A stretch of 64,000 nt of DNA from Drosophila pseudoobscura (GCF_009870125.1 NC_046683.1:46019869-46083868); one strand, 5' to 3'; shown: positions 39,501 through 53,019, numbered from the stretch's first letter. Translations and numbers: made by a program. Notes: generated from the sequence alone by a model not told the origin.

Positions 39501-42500
39501 CTTGGGATCCTTGTCGGTGTTTGACCTTACACAGTATGGAAACATTTACAAGCAAAAGTTTGTCACCAGCGGAACAGAAGCATTGAACTTCTTTTATAGA
39601 AAGTGAGTGCCTGTTCCCGTCTCCGCCAATTATTGTTTCAATTATTTATAGACCATTGTGTATATTCACAGAAAGCCATGCGATGTGGAAGTACTAAAGA
39701 CGTTAGGCGTGGACTCGACACTGAAAATCGGCATGTCGGCAGTACATTATATACACACAAAGAGATTCGCCACAGAGCTACATTTATTTGTTAAGGATCT
39801 GCTGCAATTGCAAACGGTAACAGACAGAATTCGCTAGTGATGTGATTACTTATATCCTTCCCACTTCTTTCTTTTAGCCTGTGATCCGAAAACTAAAAAA
39901 ACATAATGTGGAGAACGACCAAAGTCTACGGCCAACAAAAATGAAGCTTTTCATTCAGGCGGACTCGCCAGTGATCGTGCTACCGGCATCGTATAGCAAC
40001 AAACAAGTAATAATTGCCAATCTTGGGCAGCTTACGCTTACGAATAGCTTTCATTTGGCCAGCGAGGCATGTATCATAAGTAAGAAGTTAAACTCTGCGA
40101 AAACCAACGAGCTCTTGGACGTGATTCGCATCGATTTGGTCAACATCAATATGTTCTCGGGAGAAAGAAGTTCAGTGAAACCAAAGGGCGCTCGTGATAG
40201 GGATCGAATTATCATCGCCAATATGAAGTTTGTGCGGTTGGGGGAGGAATTCTTTAAAGAATCCTGCTACCTTAATCTGCAGTTAGAGAGAAATCTTTCA
40301 ACAGAGAGGATTCGAGTGTGCCCCGATATCAGTACGAAGGGGACCTTCTCTAAAGTAAATGGCATGATAAACATTGAGCAGTACAAGTTGATTCGGAGCT
40401 TTCTGAATAATAATATTGGAGAACAAATAGATGACGTGTATACCAAATACACCAACAATGTCTCCAGCTCCATTGAAATGCTGTCTTCGATTAGTCTGGT
40501 GTCCAAGAGCGAAGTGTCGCAGACCATTTTGAACTTGATTTCAATACAAATCCTATTGGAAGACGTTTCCATATTGCTGACTCTGAATACGACACAAAAT
40601 ACGCCCATAGAGCCATTGGCATGCATCCACTTTATCAAGTCGACCTTGGAAATAGATTTGTTCAGCGATGGTTCGCAAGATATTGACCTAATATCGACCA
40701 ACATACTGATCGTTGACGAGCGAAACGGCTCGGGTGTAGGCAATGATAATGTGTTTAGAAATATCTTGCAGCCTTCAAAGAAGGATACTACTTGTACGAC
40801 GCCTAGGAATGCTGTCCAAGTGGAAATCCACTGCAGGAAGAATGCAAGTCTATCAAAGTATACAATAATGTTGAATAATATGAGAGTTTTCGCTCTTTTG
40901 GATATTCTGGAACAACTTAAAGCATATCTGATGGAAGATTCACCCACATCTTCCTCGTCAGATACTAGTTTGGCCTATCAAATAGTGCAAAAGCCGCTCC
41001 CACAACCGATTTCTGTCACAGAATTCATTGTAAATATTACAGACTCTGAGATTATATTCACTGAAGACTGCAGTCGTCTGGACTCGGAGGCAATCATTTT
41101 AAAGAGTACCACAGTAATTTCATACAAGCCCAGTAGCTTCTCCGTTCCGATATCGTTGAATATCAATCACTTGGAGATCTTTTCCTGCACATTGGATGCC
41201 GAAGATGACAGTGCTCTGTCCATAATTGACCCATTCACATTGAACATAGAACTGCGAAGCAACTGCCTGAGCATTCTCGTACAAAAGCCTTTGAATATTC
41301 GGCTTTCCTATGTCGACGTTAAACTATTCTCGAGAATGGCAAGGCTATTGCCCACGCAAACATCGAGAGTACAAAAGGTCGTATCCTCAGACGAGTGCGA
41401 TCTGGAAAGAGTGGCGCCCCTCGTGGCGATGGGATTTGCGATCAATGACTGCCTGTATGCCATGCAAATAAACAATTGGAAGATCAACGACGCCGCCCTG
41501 TGGCTATCCCAACAAAAGCAAAACACCAATCGAAACCCTGCGCTGGAACTGAAGGAGTTAATGGTCGACGCGAACGTTATATCGGTGTTCATAATTGACG
41601 ATTGCATGGATGCGGACGTGCCTTTGCTCGAGGTATCACTCTCCAAGGTGCTCTTCAACCTGAATTTGAAGGCAAAGGAACATGAGTCCAAAATTCAACA
41701 CTATATCCTGGCCAATGTCGAGACCGAAGTCGCCCTCAACTATTACAATCGTCGCCTCAGCGGTTGGGAACCGGTGGCCGAAACATGGGAGTGCAATGCC
41801 AAGGTTAAATTCACCAAAGGTCAGGTGGAGAATAAGAAACGACTGGAGATTGGGATCTTCAGCAAGCAGTTGCTCAAGCTGAATATTACATCAACATTTA
41901 TAGAGCTATTCAACATGGTGCTGAAGAACTGGACAAACGATTTCAATGACAACGGAGCCAAGAACTTCCGACAACGCTCGCCGTTTATTCCGTTTGCCCT
42001 GCAAAATCTGACCGGAACTCCGCTGCTGTTCAAGCCCATTTACGCACCACTTGGGGACATGTCATGTTCGGATGTGCATCAATTGGAGATTATAAAGAAC
42101 TGGCATTCTGTCCCGCCCAACGAGACGAAAACGTTCGATTTCATCCAAAAGAGTAAACTGAGACACATACACTCCCATCAGCTGAATTTGCACCAGATAT
42201 TCGTACAGATCCATGGCTGGAGACTAATTGGACCACTGTCAGTGGACAAAGTCGGTGTGTTCTTCCGGACAACGAACTTTGATTCCCTTGACTTGGCCAC
42301 AAAATGCCGAATAATCTTCGATATTTCGTTGATTGGATCTGCACAGAAGCTGATCAAAGTGAAATCATCATTGTGGCTGTCAAACAAACTAGATCGAAGT
42401 GTCTTTTTGAAGACGACGCTGAGGAGTGACTTCGGAGATGGCCTATCCGCCATAAGTATTATAAAACCCAACGATGAGCTGTCTCTGCCGCTCAAATTTA

Positions 42501-45500
42501 TCGATGCGTCTATATATATTGCGCATTGTTCGAGTGAGAATGAGGAGCTGTCTGGAAATTATACTGACGACATAGGCTTCAGCAATAAGGAGATTATATG
42601 GAAAATTTGCGGCACCGATAGCATACAGGAGCTGCTAGTGTGCTATGACAAGAATAGGAGCTTATTATATACCCTACTCTGTATAAATAGAGAAATATTT
42701 CACTGCAAAGAGCCAGGTTTGCCTGGGCACAGAATCTCTCTGTTACCTCCTTTGAAAATAAACAATATGCTTTGTTGCGATCTAATGTTTAAGATACACG
42801 ACAGTGCCACCGGCAGAATCAGTGCATCCGAGAGTATGTATATCTATAACGTCAATATATACGAGCCCTTTAACCTGAGCATTACATTGGACAATTTTCA
42901 ACTGTCGGGACATGTGAAAGTCCCCGGCAGACACGTCGGAATTGTTGAGCCAAAATTAAAGCTGATCGACATCAAAAAGCGGGAACTCCACTTACGCATA
43001 TCTATTCAATGTTTCCAAGGCAAGGGCATGGAGGTGTACATAAGTGCTCCGGTTTGGATCATTAACAAGACTGGGCTGCCGCTCATTTACAGGCAGGACG
43101 GCAGCAACAGCACGGCGGCCGGGCAATTCGATGAGCACGAAACAGCCCGACAGGTGGCACCGCTAATGTTTTCGTTTTCGGATCAAGAGGCATCGCCTGC
43201 CCTTGAAGTACGATTGGGTGGTGCCTTCGGAACCAGCAATTTGGTATGTTCAACACATTTTTAAATTAAACTAAATTTGTATTGCAATATTTTACTTTTT
43301 TAGTGGTGCAAAAGCTTTAGCATGCACAAGGACCTCAGTCACAGGGAATTGCGAGCTGAAAATACCAAGGGTAGCTATGCAATCGGCATAAGCGTACGAC
43401 GTGGAAGAGGACTATATGCCTGCACGACTTTCCTAACTTTATCGCCCAGATTCCATCTTCACAACCGAAGTGGCTACATACTGGAATTTATACAACGCTG
43501 CGATATTGTCAGTAAATCGTACAGTACATCATCTCTAAACTTATTGCTAAACTTTCTGTCTGTCTTTTTAGGATCAGCCCAGCTCAAGTAATATTATTTC
43601 AGCTCCAATCGATTGCAATTTCGCCTTTCATTGGCCAAATTGGGATCAGGAGCAGTATATTTGTGTACGCATACCGGATGTAGAGTGCTGCTGCTGGTCC
43701 AAAGGAATACCCATCAATGAGGTACAAAGTCTGTACATAAATGTACGAAATGAGTGGAGTGAAATGTTTTTCCTGCGGTTGGAAGTCATTTCGAAAGATG
43801 CCACGTATATTCTTTTGTTCACGGACGCTCGAACATTACCCCCGCCGATACGCATTGATAATTGCTCGGAAGTTCCGATTAATTTCTCACAAACGGGCAC
43901 CAGACCATCTTGGATTACGCCCGTTCGTGCCCAATCCTCACTAGCTTATGTAATGGATGACCCGTCAGGCACACAAACGTTACTGTTGGAAGCGCCTGGA
44001 GGAAATATGGTTGAGTTTCCAATCAACAAGACGAATATCAAAAGAAGCTTGACGTACTCAAACTTTATATACATCGCCTTTCACGACACCTTCGACCAAT
44101 TAAGCAATCAGGAGAGGAAACCCGATCAAAACTATCAGCAACTAGTCTTGGGTGTTAGAGGGAAAAAAGTTATCATAATGGAGAAGAATTCCGGTGATCG
44201 TTCCCAGTTGTGGCTCATGAACTCCAACGGTCAATTGGAGCACGAAGGATCCACGCCCCCAATTCAATCCAATGAGGCGCATGCTGTCCGCCTGGTACTA
44301 GACCTGGACAGGGCTCCCAATCCCACAGAGTTTACCACTTTGGTGGTTCGAACACCAAATAAGCAGAGAATCACCACACAGACATGGAGGTTCGAAAGCG
44401 GTCGATTGATGTGTCATGCCAACATGTGCGTTCAGGTAAGAGTTATCTTTCACCACTATGTCGGATTCGCTCTGATATTCACTCTCTGGTCTAATCATTT
44501 TCAGTCACGCTGGAGTGCCAATGGTCTGCAGCCCAACTCTGAAGCAGTACTGGGGCGCATCGAAAATACTAGTGGCAAAGGAAACAATGGAAGCATTCCA
44601 ATGAGTCAACATATTGTGGCACAAAAGCTACGACCAGGATCGGGTCAATTGGAGCTGTCAATGAAGATGGATGGTCCCATATGCACCATCGAGATATGCG
44701 ATATAAAAACTAAACAAAATACAGTATACTTAGCGCCTGATTTGATATGGATGCATGCCTCTCTGAATAATAGACAAATGGCTAATGAAGGGAAGGAATC
44801 ACCGTTGCATGAGTATCTGGTAGGTGATTGAACGTTACCTAAAATCAATCAAAAAATACAATTTTTTATATTTCAGATAAATGTTGAACTTCTGAAGGGC
44901 ATCGGTATTTCAATAATATCACGGAAACCCTGTGAAGAGCTTATGTTTATAAGCCTGGAGCTCATACACTGTGATTTAGAGCAAAGCGTCTTTGAGAACT
45001 CATTGGACTTGACCATTTCGTCTATACAAATCGACAATCAGCTATTGGATGCGGCCACCCCAGTGGCCCTACATACTAATTGTTCCACTGAACAGGATGA
45101 GCAAAATAACGCTGTGGTTCTGAAACTGAAAATGTTGCCCTGCCCGAATAAGAACGCTATCATCTTCAAGTACCTCACACTGGACTTAAAATCGTCCATT
45201 GCTGCGAACCTGGAAGAGAAGCTTATACTTAAGGTTGCTTCCTTTCTCGGCTACGGCAAATCCAACAGGCAAAGCTTAAGCGTTGCTTACGATTTCGAGA
45301 ACTTTGAGGAGAAACTCATACTCAAAAATATGAAAAGATACTACTTTGAAAACTTAAATATTGGCTCAACTCAGGTGTGTATTAGCTTGCGATTCATATC
45401 ATTTGATTATTAAGTAAACCGCCTCTCAACAGGTGCGACTATCGGCGAGTACTTCTTCCAAGCTGCCCATCGAGCTATCAGAAACCAAAAAGGTACTAGG

Positions 45501-46676
45501 ACTTACGCTCATTAAGTTCGAAGACGCGCAAATAGAGCTCGACAGCTATTCGGATAAATTTCACTTTGAGACATTGAACGTGTATCTGAAGGGAATGAAA
45601 AGGCACTACATAAACCAAGTCAAGTGGCACGCAGCTTCGATATTGGGTAGTGTGGACTTTCTAGGAAACCCCTTGGGATTCGCCAACGATCTCTCCGAAG
45701 GTGTCTCTGGACTCATTTTCGAAGGCTCGGTCACGAGTCTAGTCAAGAATGTAGCCCATGGCTTATCGAATTCAACAGCAAAGCTCACAGAAACATTATC
45801 TGATAGTCTGGGAAAAGTGGTTCTCGATGAACATGACAATGAAACCAGACTTCGAATCTTGGAACCACAGACAAACACTTCTGGCGGCCACCTGGCAGCA
45901 GGTTTGAAGGGATTCGGATTTGGTTTACTTGGAGGAGTAACCAGTATTGTTCGACACACCTACGATGGTGCCCAATCGGATGGCGTTCCTGGCTTTCTCA
46001 GTGGCCTTGGCAAAGGCTTAGTGGGCACAGTCACAAAGCCAATTATCGGAGTGCTTGACTTGGCCTCAGAAACAGCAAGTGCTGTGCGGGAAACCAGCCG
46101 GGGTACAGCCAGAATTTCTCCGGACAGAAAGCGGCTACCCAGGTGCGTGACTGGTGCCACTGGTGGACTTCTGCCATTGTACTCGAATCGTCAGAGTAAG
46201 GGACAGCAGCTTCTATACCTTATCAATCGTAGGAACTTTGACGAAAAAATAATAGCGTATGACCCGAATCTATGGAGCGATAAAGAGGCGAGATTGCGTT
46301 TGCTTGTTTCTACAGAATTTGTTCGGATATTCTCATTTACTGATGGACATCCAACCATTATGCTTCAGTCGCATCTAAGCGAAATACTCTCATGCCATCC
46401 CTTGACAACCAATATAGGCACAAGCCCATCGACAAGCAGGCAATCGTCTAGCCATTACATTGAAATATCAACCAACCTTCCAAAGATTACGCGACCAAGG
46501 ATACGATGTCGATCGGAGGAATGTGCTGAAGCTGCATCCAGATGCGTAAGTGAATGTTTTTGATAATTTAATACAAAAATATGAAACAATTTATTAACAC
46601 ACATCATGCATATTTTTTCTTTCAGATAAACTACGCAAAGAGTGTGTTTCACGAACATGAACATGCCGTCTTGTAA
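33573..46676 (+). CDS. Vps13D: Vps13D bridge-type lipid transfer protein
   Basis: Eighteen exons (33573-33669, 33736-34526, 34596-35636, 35698-36704, 36766-36902, 36968-37745, 37814-37942, 38009-38339, 38407-39202, 39350-39602, 39672-39816, 39878-43243, 43304-43507, 43572-44435, 44505-44819, 44877-45374, 45433-46545, 46626-46676) keep phase to 3971 residues. It has an N-terminal chorein region (Leu-rich start, then [14 protein letters not shown]), repeated beta-rich groove segments, and a UBA domain ([18 protein letters not shown], residues ~2338-2385) that among VPS13 proteins is specific to VPS13D. The SHR-binding/WD40-like domain, DH-like and PH-like C-terminal parts follow, including [20 protein letters not shown]. 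Vps13D moves bulk lipid at ER contacts and is needed for mitochondrial size and clearance. Intron 3 uses a GC donor, and exon 13 ends at an unusual GTCAGT donor. Confidence 0.96.
35893..35960 (+). repeat. Asn-Ala codon repeat in Vps13D
   Basis: A coding stretch of AATGCN dipeptide units, giving (Asn-Ala) and (Asp-Ala) repeats, runs into a GAT tract coding Asp. It lies in a disordered acidic insert of Vps13D exon 4 between conserved segments, and will vary in length between strains or species. Confidence 0.75.
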
Positions 46677-47317
46677 AAAGCAATAAGCCTTTTCGTGATA
46701 ATACAAGTTAGAACTTAAGAGTGTATATAATATATTTACGGTTGCAATAATCGTTGTACATTAAAGTTATAATTTTGTAATCGGTTTACTTGATATTGGA
46801 AAAGTACAATGTGATAGAAGAGATAAGAAAAACAGATCATTACTTGTTCAAATAAATGAGAAAATAATAAAACAGAGAGCTTTAAAATGATCCAAGTTGA
46901 TCCTGTGGTGTGGGTCTCAACCACTGACCCGAACTGTACTGTTTCGAAAAATAATACATAAAAGGTGCGAATAGATACGTAGAATGAAGCTCAATTCAAT
47001 TTAATAAGAAACTCTCTTTGGCTGTTTTACATCTGGTGTGATCTATTTTTGATAAGGATAGGTCTATCTAGTCTACCAAAGTAAAATACGACCATTGCGC
47101 GTGTATACTAAATAATTTAATGGATTTAACAAATATTGAAAGCTTACAGCAAGTCAGAAACTAAGGCCACAATCAAACAAACCCAGTTCTGAGGATAATA
47201 TTAGAGAGCCCTTGTCCTTGTAATGTTTACCATTTCTTGCATCTATATCTATGCGTTTGTTCTGCTATTATTTTAACATAAAGAAAATACATAATACTTA
47301 GGTACACTTTAACGTAT
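46677..47317. other. Convergent 3' ends of Vps13D and Hip1
   Basis: About 640 AT-rich bases between the two stop codons. AATAAA on the plus strand at 46866-46871 could end Vps13D transcripts. No gene is seen. Confidence 0.55.
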
Positions 47318-50300
47318 TTAGTAATCTGTGTTCTTGTAGTGCTCCCTCCTAAACGCCGACAATTTTAAGCGTTGTGTCTGCAGTGCCTGCTCTGTTTCGA
47401 GAACCTTAACGTGGATTTCCATTTCCATGGTCTTTATTTGGGATGGTGTTAGATTGGAAAGCTCCTTCTCGTTTAGTTCTTCTAGTTGGGAGTTACAATC
47501 TTTAACAGTGGCCACCAACGTCCCAGTGGCCTGAGTTACGTTCCGCGATGCTTTGGTCAAGTCTGTCAGATTTTGGCTATTACGATTAGCCTTGACTTTA
47601 CTTGCAATAACCATCTGGGCAGTGCAGGCAGCAATTTCCTGGGCAGCGACTATGAGCTCAAAGTTCTTCCCAGATTCACTTTCAATGGCATTATTGGCAG
47701 CATCAACTAGATAATTCGCAGCCTTAGCTACGCTTTTTGAAGCCGATATTAACCCGTCCGACCACTGACTGTTGCGCCTATAAAATTCATTAGCACTCGC
47801 ATTTCCTGAAATGAAGAAAAGCGGTTTAGAAATATGAAACATTAAATGTAGCTGTGTGTACTACCTTTTTGAGATGCGACGATTTCCTGCTGAAGCACAC
47901 GCGATTTTAAAATTAGGACTTTAACACATTCCATTAGGGTCGTGCATGCATCCACAATTTTCCCATTGACTTCCAGGTTGGTTTTGTCATCTTTCTCGCG
48001 GGCCTTTGCCAACAGGTTAATAATCTTTGAGGCTGCCTCATCGATCGCACTATCCATCTCTCGAAGCTCTATTTCGAGCAGCTTATCGAAGTCAATCTTT
48101 TTCTCAAATGTCTGTTTAATTTTATCAACTAATTTACGTATATCCGACAGTTTCGATTGTACATCGCTTAAAGCCTTATGCGTTTCCTTTTCCCTCGGTT
48201 CGTCGTTGAGAGAATATTGGAAAAAGGTGCAGATGTCTGAGCATATGGATGATGCTTTCATTAAAATATCTAAAATTTCAAATATATCAATAATTTATAC
48301 AGTGCAAAATCTCGTGCTTTACCAACGTACCTTGACCCGTCTCAATCTCTGTTGTAGACTTGTAGACCACATCGCACTGCTCATATAATTTAATAAATGC
48401 ATATCCAAAGAACATAGCTGCCTGCAAGCCCTTAATGGACGAAGCCTTTTGTAAATCAGGCGAGGAAATGAATGTAACTATGAGCCCATCCATTTCTGTT
48501 GTGATTTTTGGTATAGCATCTAAGGGCTGTTCGGCGGAATCACTCAATTTGGAATTGCAAATGTCCTTCACAGTTTGAACTACCAGTTTTCTAACATCGT
48601 TAAGATTGGAATGACAGTTTTCATATGATTCAGTAATAGCATCCACTTGTTTCGTTGTTTGATGGAACTTCTCTTCCAGAGCCGCATGCCTGCCCTGCAA
48701 GTCCTCGTATTGTTGTGTCACCGAGAGCTGTTCCTGCTTTAGGAGCGTAAGAGCCACTGTAGATTCCTGTTTGAAAGTATACGAATATAAGTAATTGTGA
48801 AACAAAAAGAGATTTTATGCGGATCTACTTGTAGGGAAGTTTCCTTCTGCTTCAGGCTATTTATAGTTTCCAGCAATTGTTTATTTTGATCCTCAAAGCT
48901 CGCTTTATGCTCCAGCTTTAGTTGCTCATTCTGTGATAGAAGCGTTTCCTTTTCTGTTTCATGCGCTTTTAAGTGCTGCAGCATTTCTTCGTTTTTCAAA
49001 CTTATTTGGCTTTCAGCAATTGAAACCTTTTCCTGCGCCTCATTTAGAGACGCATTCAGTTTCTCAATTACCAAACTATTTTCGTTCAATCTCTCAGACG
49101 TTGAAATAGAATCCAGCTCTTGTATTTCCTTTTGCTTGGTTACATTATCGAATTCCTGCTTTAGTAGCGCAAAAGCTTCTGTTAATTCCTGTGTGAAAGC
49201 ATACGAATATAAGTTATACAACTGCAATACAATAAGAGAATTTATACGGATCTACCTGCAGGGAAGTTTCCTTTTGCTTTAGGCTATTTATAGTTTCCAG
49301 CAATTGTTTATTTTGATCCTCAAAGGTCGCTTTATGCTCCAGCTTTAGTTGCTCATTCTGTGACAGAAGCGTTTCCTTTTCTGTTTCATGCGCTTTTAAG
49401 TGCTGTAGTATTTCTTCGTTTTTCAAACTTATTTGGCTTTCAGCAATTGAAACCTTTTCCTGGGCCTCATTTAGAGACGCATTCAGTTTCTCAATTATCA
49501 AACAATTTTCACTCAATCTCTCAGACGTCGAAATAGAATCCAGCTCTTGTATTTCCTTTTGCTTTACTACATTATCAAATTGCTCCTTTATCTCATTCCT
49601 AACCGATTCCAGCTGCGAAAGCTGCTCCTTTTGGTCCTCTATTTGTTGCAACAAATCAAAGTTGGTCTTGTTCTTTTCCTCAACATCGCCTTTTATTTTT
49701 AGTATCTCATTGTTGAGGACTTTTGTTTGCAATAGTAGCTCAGAGTTGGTTTGCTTCTCTTTATTTAAAACCTTTGTGGATTCACTTTGCTGAAATGGGA
49801 AATGGTAGAGAGAACATTTAGTGCAGGTCATTAAAAAGACAGTAGGTGCACTTACTTCACGCAATAATTTAATATGCTCATCCCGAATTTGCGTGTACAG
49901 CAATTTCAGTTTGTTAAACTTTTCCGAAGATTGTTTCTGCTTTTCCTCTTCTTCCATTACCTTTTCTGTAAAATAGATTTATTCGTTTTTAAGCTATGTA
50001 TTTATTAAAAATATGCCGGGTTTTTTTACTTCTACCTTTTTGATAAATATGTTTTTATTTCAAACTAGCTGAACCCTCGGCGACAATTTAAATCTGTTCG
50101 ATTCCAGATAATGTCCGATATTTTGTTAACTATCCCGCGAGTTCCGTATCCTGCCACGGTTTTGCTTTCGTATGCGTTTAGTGTTTATTTTGTGTGTGTT
50201 CCTTAGTTCTTTATATGTTAAATCAATTTAGCTACACGCCTGAACATATTAAAGAAGATCTGAATTGAGTTTTCTTTATAAAACACAATAAAAACAAACG

Positions 50301-52772
50301 GAAACGGGCTGCGGCTCTACATTTACTGCCGATACTAAGTCAGTATGTGTGTTGCTATCTCGCTCCCTTTCGCCGGAGCTTGCACACTGCACGGGGAAGA
50401 GTGTATGAGACAGAGAGAGATAATAAGTAAGCGCGTGGAAGGGGGTAGAAAAGTTTTGCGCGCTAATTGTATTTCTAACTGGAACTCTATGGTATATAGT
50501 GTAGTCGCGTCGGGTTCAGCTGGAGTCTGTATTTGCATTCAACATAATTCAAGAAAATGGGATACAAATATTTAATTATTACAAAAAGCTGCGAAAAGTC
50601 CCAACCACTCTACTAAGGAAATGTCAGACCAGAATATTTACAGATAAAACACAATATTAGGATTTTGGTCCACTAATGGGGCAGCGATATCAGTTATTGT
50701 GTTGTTCAAAAATAAAAGATACTTGTTACTCACGTATTAGCATTGGATTTTTGTTTAATTGAAGCTCAAGATCATCATTTTGCATCCGTATGTTTTCACA
50801 CATTTGCCTTGATATTAGCAGATCATTCGATAAGAGGGCATTGGCTTTCTGCATTTCGAGCACTTCATGTTGGTAGCTCTGTCCAAGCTCATCGAAATTT
50901 TGTTGTAATGAATTCAATGTTAATTTAAGATCTTCAATCGTAGCTTCTTTCTCATTTATAATGCCTTCGAGTGCATTCAACTGCTGCTGCATTTGGCCAT
51001 CATCTGGCTCTGAGGGACAGCTGGTCTCAACAAGATCTTCAACAATTGGATCGGGCTCTGGTTCCACATAGACCACTGGCGGTATATAACTACTGAAATC
51101 AACTTGTGAACTGAAATTTGGACTGGATTCGGGCAATTCCGGAACCAAAATTAAGCTTTTAAAATACTGAAGCGGTCGCACATTTTCATAAAAGACTTTC
51201 AACTTCAAAAATAAACCATTAAACCTATCCCTGTGGCCGCTCAGGACGTCGTTCGGTAGGTTTTCATGGAGTTTAAACATAATCCTTACGCTATTATCGT
51301 AGAGGGAGTTCGAGTCTTGAATGAGACAAATCATGGGTGCCAGTCTACATTGACCCTGCTGAGTCATGGACGACATTCGGTAGGTATTTATGGAAGAAAA
51401 TATTTGTAACTGCAGTGCAATTATATCCTCCAAATAATCGAAGATCTCCACACACAATTGAAAGCTGAAACGAACGCTAGGTGTTAATATGCGGTATATC
51501 TCTATGATTGTTTCAAGTCTTACAAGTAATTTAAATCACGATCGGCAGCTTTCGAAATTTCCTTGAACGAAATTATTAGGGATCCGGGAAAAGTGTTTTT
51601 TTCGTGGAAATTTAGTTTTGTGACCAGGAGCTTGCAGTAGGCGTTTATACAGAGTCCAATATCGTCTTGCAGAAGACCCCACATTTTGCCCACTTCAAGG
51701 ATCATTTTCTTGTGACTCTGAGAGTGTTTTATAGCACATGGAGGAGCCTCTCTTAGCACCTTGTGCAGCAAATGGCAAAACTTCCAGGCGGTGAATCTGC
51801 TTTGCATTAAGGACTGCCGGGAGATGGTGTTCCAAAATGTTTTTGCTTCTTTGGTTTTATGTATCATAATAATAATGGATCGAGCATGTTTCGTTTTTAA
51901 TGGTGCCTCCAAACCATTTAAAGCTTTGTTTGTGCTGACAGTCTGGAATAAAAAATGTCAATACAATAAATTATTAAAGCCAGAAGCAACGTCACACGCG
52001 GATATATTTTATGTGAATTAAATTTAAAAATAGACCCTTCAATATAAATAGTCATAATATTATCAGTGAAATGCAAATCTACGATCAGGTGCGTTCAATT
52101 GTCTAATCACATTAGTTGGAGCATAGGTCAGTATTAGGGAAGTATTAGTTGGGCATAAAGGCTCCAACCCTTAATCTTGTGGCCTCCCAGAGAACATCTC
52201 CATTAACAGCTGATTCCTAAGAATCCTATACCTGAACGCACAAGGCCCATCTTCATTTGCGCAACCGCTGCTGACGGCCCATCGATCATTCCATTGATAT
52301 TTGCCCTGTTCGATTTGATACCCTTGGGGAGCATTCTAATTTTGGTCAGATGTTTGCAACGCATTGAAGGAATGTTCGCGAAGTAATATGAAGTAATCCC
52401 ATTTGGCATTGTTGGGCAAGATCGGGCCGGGCCAGTCAAAAGGTGGGTTTCCATGGCAACAGTTTTTTTTTTCTTGTTTGTGTTGTTGTTAGTGAGTCTC
52501 AAAGTTGTAAGTATTCACTGCACTTTCAGCTGCACACAGACACTGTTTAATCAACTCGACTGTTGTTGATGATCCATACATATGTACATTGTACACACAT
52601 TAGCATTCCATTTCCTATGCAAAAATGGAAGTCGCGGGTGATGGTTGGTTTTAACAAGTATATACATATCTCTATATCTTGGCACCGCCTGAGACCAGGC
52701 ACAGGACAACTGCACAAATGTACATTGAGTACGTACCAACTGGTAAAAGTCCTTTTCGGCAAGCGTCGACAT
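47318..52772 (-). CDS. Hip1: Huntingtin-interacting protein 1 (clathrin/actin adaptor)
   Basis: Nine exons (52772-52737, 51942-51524, 51464-50734, 49965-49856, 49789-49256, 49188-48829, 48766-48331, 48269-47865, 47805-47318) give 1172 residues in phase. An N-terminal ANTH domain (~13-300; LKTKHARSIIIMIH, TFWNTISRQ, FTAWKFCHLLHKVLRE, GQCRLAPMI, HRDRFNGLFLKLK) binds PI(4,5)P2. A long coiled coil (~330-770) follows, which in the family binds clathrin light chain. The C-terminal I/LWEQ (THATCH) actin-binding domain (~880-1165) includes RNSQWSDGLISASKSVA and ends KLSAFRREHYKNTDY. Sla2/HIP1R-type proteins couple clathrin pits to actin. Exon 6 is a recent chimeric duplicate that adds 120 residues to the coiled coil. 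A 12-residue first exon sets the start. Confidence 0.95.
48767..49579 (-). repeat. 427-bp intragenic tandem duplication in Hip1
   Basis: Exon 6 codons from FDNV to the exon end (49152-48829) match the same part of exon 5 (49579-49256) at an exact 427-base offset without gaps; 6 of 108 residues differ. The introns that follow are also alike, including the start motif GTAGATCC and a shared GAATATAAGT stretch, but are 67 versus 62 bases. The first 12 codons of exon 6 (ELTEAFALLKQE) instead resemble the start of exon 7 (ESTVALTLLKQE). Confidence 0.9.
50064..50526. mobile_element. Short element with inverted ends in a Hip1 intron
   Basis: AGCTGAACCC at 50067-50076 is repeated in reverse complement at 50512-50521 (GGGTTCAGCT), with further weaker matches on each side (ACT ... 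GCGAC). The ~460 bases between have no coding frame. They include GTGTTGCTATCTCGCT, the reverse of a stretch in the intergenic repeat at ~30735-30751, and a GAGA tract matching the TC tract there in reverse. It is therefore a dispersed non-autonomous element or two nested pieces. It lies in the 768-base intron between exons 3 and 4, far larger than most Hip1 introns. Confidence 0.6.
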
Positions 52773-53011
52773 TGTGTTAATGGATTTCTTAGCGAACGTG
52801 TGGGCGTTGTGGGCTTGCTTGGAGTTTATTCGTCAGCTCATGAATAAGCTGGAAAACTGTGTGTTTAAATCATTGAAAGTTATCTTATCTTATCACATTG
52901 CTTTCATTTGTTGCTCTGCAGAAATTCATATTAAACCGATGTGTATTTGTGTATGTTTGGTATGTGAATCATAACAAGTGTTGCCGTATCTGGAATTAGG
53001 GATGGGTATCG

Positions 53012-53019
53012 TATCGATA
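53012..53019. promoter_or_regulatory. DRE (TATCGATA) upstream of Hip1
   Basis: A perfect TATCGATA 240 bases upstream of the Hip1 start codon. It is inside a small inverted pair (GGGATG ... CATCCC). It is the likely promoter element of Hip1. Confidence 0.5.

Noticed and set aside
40267-40947. 226-codon minus-strand frame opposite Vps13D
   Set aside because: It is a shadow of the 3.4-kb Vps13D exon 12, with no start context or homology of its own.
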